DNA of 64,000 bases from Psychrobacter vallis (GTDB taxonomy: Bacteria > Pseudomonadota > Gammaproteobacteria > Pseudomonadales > Moraxellaceae), in NCBI RefSeq assembly GCF_904846715.1, contig NZ_CAJHBU010000001.1, positions 124,001 through 188,000 on the forward strand, read 5' to 3'. Shown here piece after piece: positions 10,172-18,859 of the stretch (the first letter of the stretch is position 1; every line of letters starts with the position of its first letter). Below the pieces are notes generated by a model. It was not told the DNA's origin and made no database searches. It saw only the letters and a list, made by a program, of their open reading frames with translations. The position numbers were made by a program, and so were the translations under genes.

Positions 10172-10688
10172 ATGAATTCCTATTATTATTTATGATATGA
10201 ATAAACGGATGATAATGGAGAGATTGATAGTGATTACGGCAATAAACCAAATATTATGCAAATTCTTGAGACAATTTATTTTTAATAAATTTATAACTAC
10301 ATTGAACTAAACTGTCAGTTTTCAAGTACAAGCCTCAAAATTACTACGTTTATAATCCATAAAGGAGGTCGAAACAGTGATCAATATAGTGAGTAGTATA
10401 GAAATACGGTTGTCATATAGTCGATCCACTATAAAGTAGATACAGTGCTACTGGGGTAAATTTTGTGTAGCCTCTGTCTGCGTAGGCACAGCAAGCAAAG
10501 AAAATTTACCCCAGTAGCGCGGGATAATAGTTGTATCTCTTTTATTTAGGACTGACTATAGCGACAGTGATGGCAATCTACCAAAGATTTCAAATCAAAT
10601 AATCCGTATAAATCATCCATTGGATAATGTTCATTAAGATGATTTAATAGACGTACTGATGACCCACATTTTATAAACGGCCCATTAT
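10172..10688. other. Intergenic region upstream of pepN and the DUF6231-like gene
   Basis: 517 bp without a supportable gene. It contains the complete inverted-repeat element listed separately; the rest is AT-rich and must hold promoters of the divergent neighbours. Confidence 0.6.
10416..10560 (+). repeat. MITE-like inverted-repeat element, family 1 (complete copy)
   Basis: A 145-bp element with outer ends TATAGTCGATCC and GGACTGACTATA, imperfect inverted repeats of about 20 bp. An inner pair also matches: GCTACTGGGGTAAATTTT against AAAATTTACCCCAGTAGC. The core reads CTGCGTAGGCACAGCAAG. It has no coding capacity. Related copies occur at about 20105-20248 (opposite orientation), 15415-15470 (half copy) and, by its ends only, 12883-12989. 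Confidence 0.7.
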
Positions 10689-11288
10689 ATGACAAAGCAC
10701 ATTACCAGTCGCTCAGATATTACTTTACCACTACTCAGAGACTATGTTGATGCTCTACTACCATCGCTAGCGAATGGTGATGCTGCGGTGTTATGGATTG
10801 TACAAGACGACAGTGCTTACGCGGCCTTAAAAACACAGCTAAACAACCATATACCTAAGACAGACAATGATGCAGCAGTGAGCGCAACTGAGAAACTACA
10901 AGTATCAACTTTATCAGAGCTTACGCAACAACAGACATCTACACGCTATGATCTGGCCTGCTTTTGGCTCCCTACATTATCATCAGAGCTGTTACCACAA
11001 TATATCCCAATACTCATGCGTTATCGCGATCTTTATGCTGCACATCTGCTAATCACTCTGGATAGCACCATAGACTTAAAAGCTTATGGCTTTACCCCAT
11101 TTGACATCTTAAATGAGCATGGGTTAAAAGTAGATGAGAGTAATCAAACAATATTACCTTCATCACTCACTTCATCAGCATCAACCACCCTATGGCAATT
11201 TAACTTATATGATTATAAAAAACTACCAAATTGGCTCAATGCTGACTACTGGGCAAATCCTGAAAACTGGGGAAAGCGTCGTTGGTAA
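10689..11288 (+). CDS. DUF6231-like protein of unknown function
   Basis: 199-residue protein without signal peptide or membrane segment. It has a Rossmann-like alternation of hydrophobic strands (AAVLWIVQDD, YDLACFWLP, AHLLITLDS) and an aromatic C terminus (LPNWLNADYWANPENWGKRRW) that recalls the small DUF6231 family of gammaproteobacteria. The family name is from memory of the C-terminal pattern and is tentative. It lies 150 bp upstream of pal on the same strand, but no functional link is implied. Confidence 0.6.
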   Translation: MTKHITSRSDITLPLLRDYVDALLPSLANGDAAVLWIVQDDSAYAALKTQLNNHIPKTDNDAAVSATEKLQVSTLSELTQQQTSTRYDLACFWLPTLSSELLPQYIPILMRYRDLYAAHLLITLDSTIDLKAYGFTPFDILNEHGLKVDESNQTILPSSLTSSASTTLWQFNLYDYKKLPNWLNADYWANPENWGKRRW

Positions 11289-11439
11289 GATATTGCATAT
11301 CTAACTGTAAATTCTAGAATTATTTACAGTAATAGTACTTACATAAAGTAACATTTAGTATATGATAGATAGCAATTGCCTAAGTTTTATCGTAAGCAGT
11401 TTAAAAAAACAAATTTAATTAAAATTTTAGGAGCTCACT

Positions 11440-11958
11440 ATGTCAACCAGTTTTTCTAAGATCGCAGTTCTCGCTGTATTATCAAGCGCAGTTGCACTAA
11501 CCACAGGTTGTGCTACCAAACGTTCTACTTCTGAAGTGGTGGTTGCCCCACTAGGTATTCCAGGCGGTCAAGCTGGATACACTGGCGCTGTTATCGTAGA
11601 TAACTCAAATGCGGTCATTTCTGGTGCTGAGAATTTGCAAGCGGTTGTCTATTTTGCCTTTGATAGCAGTGCGATTACGACACAAGCAGCAAATGTCCTA
11701 AATCAACATGCAAGCTTGCTAAGCTCGAACCCAGCCGCTGGTGTGGTCATCGCAGGTCACACTGATGAGCGTGGCAGCCGTGAATACAATATCGCCTTGG
11801 GTGAGCGCCGTGCCCAAGCCGCACGTGATTATCTTGCTGCCCAAGGTGTCGCTGTCAATAACATCCGTGTCATCAGCTATGGCGAAGAACGTCCTGCGGT
11901 TGCTGGTAACACAGAAGACGCTTATGCCCAAAATCGCCGTGCTGAACTGTCTTACTAA
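11440..11958 (+). CDS. pal: Peptidoglycan-associated lipoprotein, OmpA-family
   Basis: Outer-membrane lipoprotein that binds peptidoglycan and, in the Tol-Pal system, helps pull the outer membrane inward at division. A signal peptide ends at a lipobox-like TTGC (Cys24). Residues ~66-172 form an OmpA C-terminal domain with VYFAFDSS, VVIAGHTDERGSREYN, LGERRAQAARDYL and the closing QNRRAEL, which include the diaminopimelate-binding Asp and Arg. A good GGAG ribosome binding site precedes it. tolB, tolA, tolQ and tolR are not adjacent, so it could be a second OmpA-type lipoprotein rather than the Tol partner. Confidence 0.87.
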   Translation: MSTSFSKIAVLAVLSSAVALTTGCATKRSTSEVVVAPLGIPGGQAGYTGAVIVDNSNAVISGAENLQAVVYFAFDSSAITTQAANVLNQHASLLSSNPAAGVVIAGHTDERGSREYNIALGERRAQAARDYLAAQGVAVNNIRVISYGEERPAVAGNTEDAYAQNRRAELSY

Positions 11959-12002
11959 GACTGGTAAGACCGATAAAAGTAAATAAAGCTTAATGTTCTT
12001 TA

Positions 12003-12036
12003 TAAAAGCCCAGCGATACCATATTGCTGGGCTTTT
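12003..12036 (+). terminator. Terminator of pal
   Basis: The stem AAAGCCCAGC / GCTGGGCTTT is followed by T's, 45 bp after the pal stop. It lies inside the upstream extension of the next open frame, which argues that the next gene begins after it. Confidence 0.85.
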
Positions 12037-12076
12037 TACGTTTTACTCTGTCAACCAACATCAATCGACACACTCA

Positions 12077-12868
12077 ATGATGCCAACCTTAACTCATACC
12101 CAATATACTCAGCTCACCCCTACGACATGGTGCGCCACGGCACAAGTGAATGACTCTCTATCTCCAAGCTTTGAAGAGTTCTGGGGGCAATCATCATGGT
12201 TACTCGCCTCTCACATATCACCGCTAAGTTTCTATAGGCATGATAATCTCAATTGGCAGAACTACCTTTCACCAGTAGCTTTGTCAGTGCGTGATATGAA
12301 TCACAATCAACGCCAGCTACAGCGTAAAGGCGTTCGATTATTACTGCAACATTTGCTTGATCAGCTAGAAATTAACGATGCTTTGGATGAGTCTGCTTTT
12401 CCTTATCGATTGATCGATAACAACCACTATGTCTGCTTTAGTCATACAGGCTCTAAAAATAAAAATGACGTGCATAACCACGCTGATCAAGCGACTCATC
12501 AGCCTCTAAACAATAAAGTTGCCGTGATTATTAGCCGTGATCGTCCTGTGGGGATTGATATAGAAAATAACGATGTTGCATGGCAAGTGGCTCAGCGTTT
12601 TTACTCAGCCAATGAGATTGTCGCCATGCAAGCACTGCCGATGATTCAACGTAATATTATCGCTAAACTGCTATGGCAAATAAAAGAAAGTTTTATCAAG
12701 ATACATCAGTATACGTTGGCACAAGGCTTAGGTGAGGACTACGCTTATCTCATTGCTGGTTTACTGAGTGCCCTAAGAGAGCAATCTCCTTTAATCGTCA
12801 TTGCCGACAGTCAGTCTCATTACCATATTGCAGTGTTGCCCACTCAACAAACTATCGTCATATTTTAG
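12077..12868 (+). CDS. 4'-phosphopantetheinyl transferase superfamily protein
   Basis: Transfers phosphopantetheine from coenzyme A to carrier-protein serines. The Sfp-type motif set is present: PVGIDIENND (magnesium-binding Asp/Glu), FYSANE, and WQIKESFIK, a variant of the usual W-x-x-K-E-A/S. An FSHTG segment marks the N-terminal substrate region. The open frame extends upstream to 11993, but that stretch contains the pal terminator, so the start is put at the double ATG at 12077/12080. No PKS, NRPS or siderophore genes are nearby, so the acyl-carrier target is unknown. Confidence 0.82.
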   Translation: MMPTLTHTQYTQLTPTTWCATAQVNDSLSPSFEEFWGQSSWLLASHISPLSFYRHDNLNWQNYLSPVALSVRDMNHNQRQLQRKGVRLLLQHLLDQLEINDALDESAFPYRLIDNNHYVCFSHTGSKNKNDVHNHADQATHQPLNNKVAVIISRDRPVGIDIENNDVAWQVAQRFYSANEIVAMQALPMIQRNIIAKLLWQIKESFIKIHQYTLAQGLGEDYAYLIAGLLSALREQSPLIVIADSQSHYHIAVLPTQQTIVIF

Positions 12869-12882
12869 AGATTTTATAAATG

Positions 12883-12989
12883 TATAGTCGGGGCAGTTTA
12901 AAGCGGGTACAAGGCAACCGAGTGCAAATAGTATTGGTATACAGTAAGCAAGGTTAACACCGTATCCATTTATAGATGCCTTGACTATA
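12883..12989. repeat. Inverted-repeat element with family-1 ends
   Basis: 107 bp bounded by TATAGTCGGGGCA and TGCCTTGACTATA. The outer 7 bp match the ends of the 10416-10560 element, but the interior differs. Probably a second type of non-autonomous element using the same ends. Confidence 0.5.
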
Positions 12990-13025
12990 CTTGTCGAAAA
13001 CGACAGTCATTACTTTATTACAGAC

Positions 13026-13057
13026 AAAAAAAACGACCCTAATTAGGATCGTTTTTT
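13026..13057 (-). terminator. Terminator of the outer-membrane protein gene
   Basis: The hairpin AACGA-CCTAATTAGG-TCGTT has one mismatch and reads into eight T's on the minus strand. Confidence 0.75.
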
Positions 13058-13100
13058 ATTTTGCTCTTATTCTAACAACAGTACTTAGACTGTGATTAGA

Positions 13101-13988
13101 TTAGAAACGGTAAGTTGCACCAACTTTAGCGATTGGCATCCACTCTAACCAGTTTTTATCTTCTAAATCCTTTTCAGCTTGGTCTGCAGCAATATTAGCA
13201 GCAGGGTTAAGATTTCCAGCTACACGGTTAATGGTAGCATCAACTTTACCCATATATGCAGCACCAACTTCACCGAATAAACCAAAGTTATTAGTGATGT
13301 TAGGACGGAAGCCAATAGTAGCATAAGGAGCTAGCTTGTTACGATGCTCGATAGTACCTTCTAGGTTACCGATATTTTCACCACCAAAGTCGCCATCAGC
13401 TCTCTCATCAACAGAAGCAGTACCTGCATAGAATTTCTCACCATTGATACGGTAGAAACCAGTACCTTCAGCGTTAGCACGAACATCGATATCGTTATCA
13501 GGAACAATGATACCAGCGCCCATTGTGAACCAGTTACCAGCAGGACGTAGTTGTACGCCTAGGTACGGGTTACTGAAATCTGTATCAACATCATAGTTTA
13601 CATCGTTTGCGTCAAAGTCGCCGCCGAATAGGTCAGCAACATCGCCACCTGCCCAACCAGCTTGTAGTTCAGTTTTCTCGTTTAGTGACCAACCAAGGTT
13701 AGCACCATAACCTAGCGTACCCACTTCAGCACTAACAGATGCTGGGTTGATAGCGGTTTGGAAAAAAGTCTTAGTGCCACCAACGACAGCGCCTGTAGTA
13801 TTGCGTACTACACCAGCATCAGCATTGTAGCCATAAGAAGCAGGTTGTGCTTCATAAGCGACAGCAACTGGCTCAGCTTCATAAACAACAGCATCATTAC
13901 CGTCAACAACGATAACAGGTTCAGCTGCTAGTGCGGCAGTTGATGCTAATACAGCAGCAGAAATTGCTGTTAATTTAATAAGTCTCAT
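13101..13988 (-). CDS. Outer-membrane beta-barrel protein
   Basis: 295 residues with a clean Sec signal peptide (cleavage after ALAA, about residue 22). An Ala/Val/Glu-rich region follows, then repeated amphipathic strands rich in Gly, Tyr and Asn. The C terminus KVGATYRF ends in Phe, the recognition signal for BAM-dependent insertion. Segments such as PYLGVQLRPAG, FTMGAGIIVP and APYATIGFRP alternate as expected for a small barrel. The upstream TAGGAGAG is a strong ribosome binding site, consistent with an abundant protein. It is not confidently matched to OmpW, OmpA or another named family. Confidence 0.8.
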   Translation of the reverse strand: MRLIKLTAISAAVLASTAALAAEPVIVVDGNDAVVYEAEPVAVAYEAQPASYGYNADAGVVRNTTGAVVGGTKTFFQTAINPASVSAEVGTLGYGANLGWSLNEKTELQAGWAGGDVADLFGGDFDANDVNYDVDTDFSNPYLGVQLRPAGNWFTMGAGIIVPDNDIDVRANAEGTGFYRINGEKFYAGTASVDERADGDFGGENIGNLEGTIEHRNKLAPYATIGFRPNITNNFGLFGEVGAAYMGKVDATINRVAGNLNPAANIAADQAEKDLEDKNWLEWMPIAKVGATYRF

Positions 13989-14579
13989 AAATACTCTCCT
14001 AAAGTGTGGAATAAATCGCCCAAAAAAATGATAATTTAATGTCTTTTTAAATCAATCATTTTGTTGAGCAGATTAAAACAATTTTGACTGGAAAAGTCAC
14101 CCCTATAGGTGCGCTTTTTATTTGCCATTATGTAAAGATTGCATAGGTATTGTAATAATTGCTACACCAACCCGCAAAACTCCGCCTTTCTGTTACACAA
14201 TACTCTCAAAGTAACTAAACTGCATAGACATGAATATTGGCTAGCTTAATGTTCATGTGAGGGTATTACAAAATATGTCATCATAATGACCTACCTCACT
14301 ATTTAATACAATGACAGTTATATAGGTTATTACTACAGTTTGTTGTGTTTTGTGAGTGAGCGTATCTAGTATTGCTACTATATAAAAACCATGACATGCA
14401 AATGAGTCATATAAATATTGCTATATAGCATGACTGGTTGTCGTATAAGCTTGATATTATGCTAAATTAGAAACTATGACGACATAGCACAAGGCTTCCG
14501 ATTTGCTACCGTCTGTTCTATTTATGAAAATGTTGTGATGTTTTTATTTTATTCTTTTTATTATCATTGAGTCATTCAT
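13989..14579. other. Long AT-rich intergenic region upstream of the outer-membrane protein and iclR-like genes
   Basis: 591 bp between divergent genes. A small hairpin around CACCCCTATAGGTG (about 14098-14112) precedes a T-run on the plus strand. No coding frame with a ribosome binding site was seen. The outer-membrane protein may have a long leader. Confidence 0.5.
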
Positions 14580-15338
14580 ATGCCTAAAGTATCGTCGATT
14601 ACCCGTGTGCTAGAGATAATAGAGGCCGTATCTTACGCCTCTAAGCCGCTCTCACCACTTGAGCTATCGCAAGAGCTGGATATCCCTAAACCAACCATGC
14701 ATAGATTGATTCAAAATTTGGTGGATGATGGATTTTTGACCGTCGATATTGGTGGCGGTATTATTCCTGGTAAGCGGGTACGTAACTTAAGCGTCGAGCT
14801 TTGGCAGCAGCGGTTATTTTTTAACGAGCGGCAAATGATTTTGCAAAAACTGGTTGATGAAATCACAGAAACCTGTGGTATTGGTGTTCCCTACCACATG
14901 CATATGATTTATACCAATCGGGCACAAACAACTTTGCCGCTACAGATTTATTTACCAGTAGGTGCAAAGTCACCCATGTGGTGTACTGCCACGGGCAAGC
15001 TATATCTCAGCCAATTATCTGCCGCGAGTCGCCATAAGATATTGCAGGGTCTGCCACTAGACAAATTTACCAAAAACACCATTACGAATATCGATGCGTT
15101 AAATGCTGAGCTTGATCGTATTGCTGAAACTGGCATCGGCATCGATAATGAGGAATTCATCTCTGAGATGGTGGCAGTGGCCGTACCCATATTGGACAAA
15201 AAATCACGCTATCTGGCGTCGTTATATGTGCATGCGCCAACCATACGAGTCTCGCTTGATGAACTATTGACTCATGTACCTCGCTTACAAAAAGCGGCGC
15301 AGGATATTCAAACCCTCGTATACGATCTGCAAAGCTAA
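14580..15338 (+). CDS. IclR-family transcriptional regulator
   Basis: 252 residues. An N-terminal winged helix (residues ~1-70: ITRVLEIIEAVS, LSPLELSQELDIPKPTMHRLIQNL) is followed by an IclR effector domain with PVGAKSPMWCTATGKLYL and a GIGIDNEEF segment. IclR proteins bind small organic acids and often control adjacent catabolic genes. This one converges on the valine-degradation operon, which is the obvious candidate target, though no operator was identified. A perfect terminator follows the stop. Confidence 0.9.
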   Translation: MPKVSSITRVLEIIEAVSYASKPLSPLELSQELDIPKPTMHRLIQNLVDDGFLTVDIGGGIIPGKRVRNLSVELWQQRLFFNERQMILQKLVDEITETCGIGVPYHMHMIYTNRAQTTLPLQIYLPVGAKSPMWCTATGKLYLSQLSAASRHKILQGLPLDKFTKNTITNIDALNAELDRIAETGIGIDNEEFISEMVAVAVPILDKKSRYLASLYVHAPTIRVSLDELLTHVPRLQKAAQDIQTLVYDLQS

Positions 15339-15360
15339 AGATCCTAATGAGCAAACGCGA

Positions 15361-15398
15361 AAAAGGCCTGTCTCATTATAATGAGACAGGCCTTTTTT
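15361..15398 (+). terminator. Terminator after the IclR-type regulator
   Basis: A long perfect stem AAAAGGCCTGTCTCATTAT and its complement is followed by T's; usable in both directions. Confidence 0.9.
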
Positions 15399-15414
15399 AG
15401 TTTTACTTCTAGAG

Positions 15415-15470
15415 GCGGCGAAAAATTCATACCAGTCCCGCTGGCTCGTTTTTGTACTGAACTCACTATA
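15415..15470 (-). repeat. Partial family-1 inverted-repeat element
   Basis: GAAAAATTCATACCAGTCCCGC and the end TTTTTGTACTGAACTCACTATA line up with the right half of the 20105-20248 copy. The left half is missing. It directly abuts a family-3 element. Confidence 0.5.
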
Positions 15471-15530
15471 CCAATAGCTAGTAGACTAGACTAAGCGAGC
15501 TGGACGCTGCTAATCCTATTTTTTGAAATT
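15468..15530. repeat. Partial family-3 repeat
   Basis: It begins ATACCAAT and carries GACGCTGCTAATCCTATTTTTTG, which matches GACGCAGCTAATCGTATTTTTTG in the complete element at 17897-18001. Confidence 0.5.
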
Positions 15531-15534
15531 AACA

Positions 15535-16479
15535 TTAAGACAGCACTGAGCTATCGTGGCGACCCATAATGCTGGAGAAGTCTTTATCACCGTTTTCTAC
15601 TGCATGCGCCTCATACAGCTCGGTCGCTTTGGCGCCCATTGGCGTTTCAACATGGGTATCTTGAGCCGTTTGCATGGCAAGATTGAGATCTTTTTGCATC
15701 AGCTTGCTCATAAATCCGCCCTGATAACCGTTGCTAGAAGGCACGTTTTCCATGACTTGTGGATAAGGGTTGTAGACTTCTAATGTCCAGTTGCGACCTG
15801 AACTTTGCAACATGATATCCGATAAGACTTTAGGGTCTAGGCCATTTTTGACACCCAAATTGATGGCTTCTGCTGTTCCTGCCATAAGTATACCAAGCAG
15901 CATGTTGTTGCAAATCTTGGCAACTTGGCCAGCACCATGATCGCCTGCATGAAAAATGTTTTTGCCCATAACCGCCAATATTGGCTCAGCTTTGGCAAAG
16001 ACATCGTCGCTGCCACCAACAATGAATGTCAAACTACCAGCGATTGCACCACCTGTACCACCAGACACTGGCGCGTCTAAGAAGTCTATACCAAGCTTGA
16101 CTGCTGCCTCTGCGACCTTCATGGCATCAGCCGCCGCTATCGTACTACTGTCGATGACCAGCGTGCCTTTCGGCAACGCGGCAAGTAAACCGTCGTCACC
16201 ATTTTCACCCAAATAAACAGAATGAACGTGCTTGCCAGCAGGTAGCATACTAATGACTACTTGGGCATTACTGACAGCATCTTTAGGACTATCGGCGACC
16301 CTTGCCCCTGCTTGTTGTAAGCGCTGAGTCGCTGATTCAGACAAATCATAGACTGACAGTACATATCCTGCCTTTAATAAGTTTTCTGCCATCGGTGCGC
16401 CCATATTACCAAGGCCAATAAAGGCGATACTTGGCTTGTCAGCGTTTTGCTCCGTCGTCCTGATATCATTTGTACCCAT
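15535..16479 (-). CDS. mmsB: 3-hydroxyisobutyrate dehydrogenase
   Basis: Oxidises 3-hydroxyisobutyrate to methylmalonate semialdehyde with NAD+. The N-terminal Rossmann motif IGLGNMGAPMAENLLKAG is followed by the substrate segment DAPVSGGTGGA and the GQVAKICNNMLL helix with the catalytic Lys. A strong AAGGAG site precedes the ATG. Last gene of the valine-degradation run, with a 110-bp gap from the upstream hydrolase gene. 314 residues against about 295 is explained by a 16-residue N-terminal lead. Confidence 0.93.
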   Translation of the reverse strand: MGTNDIRTTEQNADKPSIAFIGLGNMGAPMAENLLKAGYVLSVYDLSESATQRLQQAGARVADSPKDAVSNAQVVISMLPAGKHVHSVYLGENGDDGLLAALPKGTLVIDSSTIAAADAMKVAEAAVKLGIDFLDAPVSGGTGGAIAGSLTFIVGGSDDVFAKAEPILAVMGKNIFHAGDHGAGQVAKICNNMLLGILMAGTAEAINLGVKNGLDPKVLSDIMLQSSGRNWTLEVYNPYPQVMENVPSSNGYQGGFMSKLMQKDLNLAMQTAQDTHVETPMGAKATELYEAHAVENGDKDFSSIMGRHDSSVLS

Positions 16480-16589
16480 CTCATCGCTCCTTGATGACTG
16501 CTTATGTAGATAATGCTACATATAGTCTGTCATTATTTTTTGAGTCTAATTTTTATCTAAAGGTTATGCTGAACTGGTAAATCAAGTAT

Positions 16590-17852
16590 TTAGCGAACAA
16601 GCTGATTACTTAAAGCGTTGGCGCTCAACCAATTCTCTAAAGGGTGCTCACCTTGCGGGTAAGGATTCACAAAATGCTGTTGGATGTAGGCTTGCCCATC
16701 GAGGCTTAAACAATCGGCTAATGAACGTGACCACTGCGGGCTGCGATCTTTATCAATCAGTAGCGCACGCACGCCTTCTTTAAAATCAGGATTGGCGGCG
16801 CAGTGTACTGCTACATTTGTCTCTAAATATAAAACTTGTTCTATCGATAAACCCGCAACTCTGTGATACAGCGCATAAGTCAAAGCGGCAGTCACTGGGC
16901 AACCATGACGATAAGTAGCAACGGCGCGCTGTGTCCAGCTATCCTCAGCAAAGACTGCATCCAACTGTGCCAGTGCCTCATCACTTTGTAGTAATGCATC
17001 AATGTCACTCAAGCCGCCACTATTCATCAGCTGTGCGATAGGTTGCCAGTAGGTCGCCAACTTACTATCAGGTAAATCAGCCACTGGTTGTGCAGCAAGT
17101 GCGCGGCTGACGATACTGTAAGCACTATTGTTATGACATTTATCTATATTATGAGCTGCCACTTGCCAATCGCTCTGTTTTAAACGCTGGATGATGGCAT
17201 CATAATCACTACTGGTGACGGCATATTCTGCAAGATTGGCCAATAGCGCATCATTACCATTACACATCGCCCCTGTAAGCCCCAAGAACAATCCTGTTTT
17301 GGCTGGCATCCGCTGCAAAAACCAACTACCAGAAGCATCAGGGAACAATCCAATGGTAATCTCAGGCATAGCAAAACGCGTGCGCTCGGTGACCAAACGA
17401 TGACTGCACGCTGCCATGAGTCCCATACCGCCACCCATGATGATGCCATCACCCCACAGTATTAATGGTTTGGTATAAAAATGCATTTGTCGGTAAAGGT
17501 TGTACTCATTACCAAAAAATTCTGTCGCATAAGGGTTCGGGAGTGGCGCACTGGTAGACATGCTGTCATATAATTTACGGATATCACCGCCAGCACAAAA
17601 CGCCTTATCCCCAGCTCCTTTTAGAACCAATGCCACTATCTGATTGTCATCTTGCCACCGCTCTAATTGTGCTGATAACAATTGGCACATCTCAACACTC
17701 AAGGCATTCAGAGATTTGGGCGTGTTTAATGTCATTATCCCGAGCAGATGGCCGCACTCTGTCGGCTCAGTATCGAACAGAACAGGCGACTCTATCGCTA
17801 GCGTTTCTTTATTACTACTATCATCCGTCACTGTCATATCTGTTTTTATCAT
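16590..17852 (-). CDS. 3-hydroxyisobutyryl-CoA hydrolase (crotonase superfamily)
   Basis: Releases 3-hydroxyisobutyrate from its CoA thioester in valine breakdown. The crotonase fold is seen in ALVLKGAGDKAFCAGGDIRKLY, MGGGMGLMAACSHRLV and ALPEIT-like FAMPEITIGLFPDASGSW. The long C-terminal region (CPVTAALTYALYHR, FKEGVRALLIDKDRSPQW) is specific to the HIBCH branch rather than plain hydratases. The start is put at the ATG at 17852, seven bases after AGGTG; the frame opens with a GTG three codons earlier. A family-3 repeat separates it from the upstream hydratase gene. Confidence 0.9.
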   Translation of the reverse strand: MIKTDMTVTDDSSNKETLAIESPVLFDTEPTECGHLLGIMTLNTPKSLNALSVEMCQLLSAQLERWQDDNQIVALVLKGAGDKAFCAGGDIRKLYDSMSTSAPLPNPYATEFFGNEYNLYRQMHFYTKPLILWGDGIIMGGGMGLMAACSHRLVTERTRFAMPEITIGLFPDASGSWFLQRMPAKTGLFLGLTGAMCNGNDALLANLAEYAVTSSDYDAIIQRLKQSDWQVAAHNIDKCHNNSAYSIVSRALAAQPVADLPDSKLATYWQPIAQLMNSGGLSDIDALLQSDEALAQLDAVFAEDSWTQRAVATYRHGCPVTAALTYALYHRVAGLSIEQVLYLETNVAVHCAANPDFKEGVRALLIDKDRSPQWSRSLADCLSLDGQAYIQQHFVNPYPQGEHPLENWLSANALSNQLVR

Positions 17853-17896
17853 AAAAAGCACCTACGAAAATTAGAAAAATACGTTCGTTCAGTCTT

Positions 17897-18001
17897 ATAC
17901 CAATCCCAAAGATTAGAGTAGCAAGGAAAACGCGTGCAAGTACTACCTGTTGTAGGCTAAACGCATTTGACGCAGCTAATCGTATTTTTTGGGTTTGGTA
18001 T
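17897..18001. repeat. MITE-like inverted-repeat element, family 3 (complete copy)
   Basis: 105 bp with ends ATACCAATCCCAAA and TTTGGGTTTGGTAT, a near-perfect inverted repeat, and an interior related to 15468-15530. It sits between two genes of the valine operon. It has no coding capacity. Confidence 0.6.
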
Positions 18002-18004
18002 TAT

Positions 18005-18787
18005 TTATTTATTTTGCCAATTGGATTGTCGCTTCTCTAAAAATGCTTGAACACCTTCACGCTGGTCCTTGGTATCGAATAATTTAACAAATGCTTCACG
18101 CTCGTGTATGAGATTTTGCGCAGGTGGTGTATATCGGGCAGCTTGGATAAGTTTTTTAGAGTAACTGACGGCCACAGGTGACTGTTTGGCGACTTTTTGT
18201 GCTAGCGCATGAGCAGCAGCGAGACCTTCGCCTTTGGCCGCAACCTCTTCAACCAAACCAATACGCAATGCCGTCGCTGCATCGACGCGCTCACCGCACA
18301 ATATCATCCGCTTCGCCCAACCTTCACCCACGAGCCAAGGTAAGTTTTGTGTACCGCCCGCGCATGGCAATAAGCCCACACCCGTCTCAGGCAACGCCAT
18401 CTGTGCGTGTGCTTCGGCGATACGAATATCACAGGCCAGCGCACATTCAAGCCCGCCGCCCATCGCGTAACCGTTGATGACCGCGATACTAACGCCGTGG
18501 TAAGCGGATAACGCTTCAAACGCCTCACCAAAAGCAATGGCCATGCTGATGGCTTGACCTTTATCCCCATCTACAAAATTATTAAGATCTGCACCTGCTG
18601 AAAAAAACTTTTCGCCATCGCCATGAATGATTAAGGCATAGACATCGTCATTCGCATTTAGGTCAGTGACAAGCTGTTTCAATGCTTGCAAGCTATCCAT
18701 CGTCCACGTATGAGCAGGCGGATTATGCAGTGTTACGATGGCAGTATGATTGTCAATTGACAATTTAAGATTGGTATACTCTGTCAT
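18005..18787 (-). CDS. Enoyl-CoA hydratase
   Basis: 260-residue crotonase. In this context it would hydrate methacrylyl-CoA to 3-hydroxyisobutyryl-CoA. Oxyanion-hole segments are GEKFFSAGADLNNF and GYAMGGGLECALACDIRIA. The catalytic region MALPETGVGLLPCAGGTQNL contains one Glu of the usual pair, and the C terminus FDTKDQREGVQAFLEKRQ is typical. It lies 72 bp downstream of the acyl-CoA dehydrogenase on the same strand. Confidence 0.88.
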   Translation of the reverse strand: MTEYTNLKLSIDNHTAIVTLHNPPAHTWTMDSLQALKQLVTDLNANDDVYALIIHGDGEKFFSAGADLNNFVDGDKGQAISMAIAFGEAFEALSAYHGVSIAVINGYAMGGGLECALACDIRIAEAHAQMALPETGVGLLPCAGGTQNLPWLVGEGWAKRMILCGERVDAATALRIGLVEEVAAKGEGLAAAHALAQKVAKQSPVAVSYSKKLIQAARYTPPAQNLIHEREAFVKLFDTKDQREGVQAFLEKRQSNWQNK

Positions 18788-18859
18788 AGAACATCCTTGT
18801 TTTAGTATGGCTACATATATGATGCTTGGTTGGTGAATACGTTACTTTTCCAATTAGCA

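Noticed and set aside
11993-12076. Upstream extension of the phosphopantetheinyl transferase frame
   Set aside because: The stretch contains the pal transcription terminator and encodes no conserved residues.
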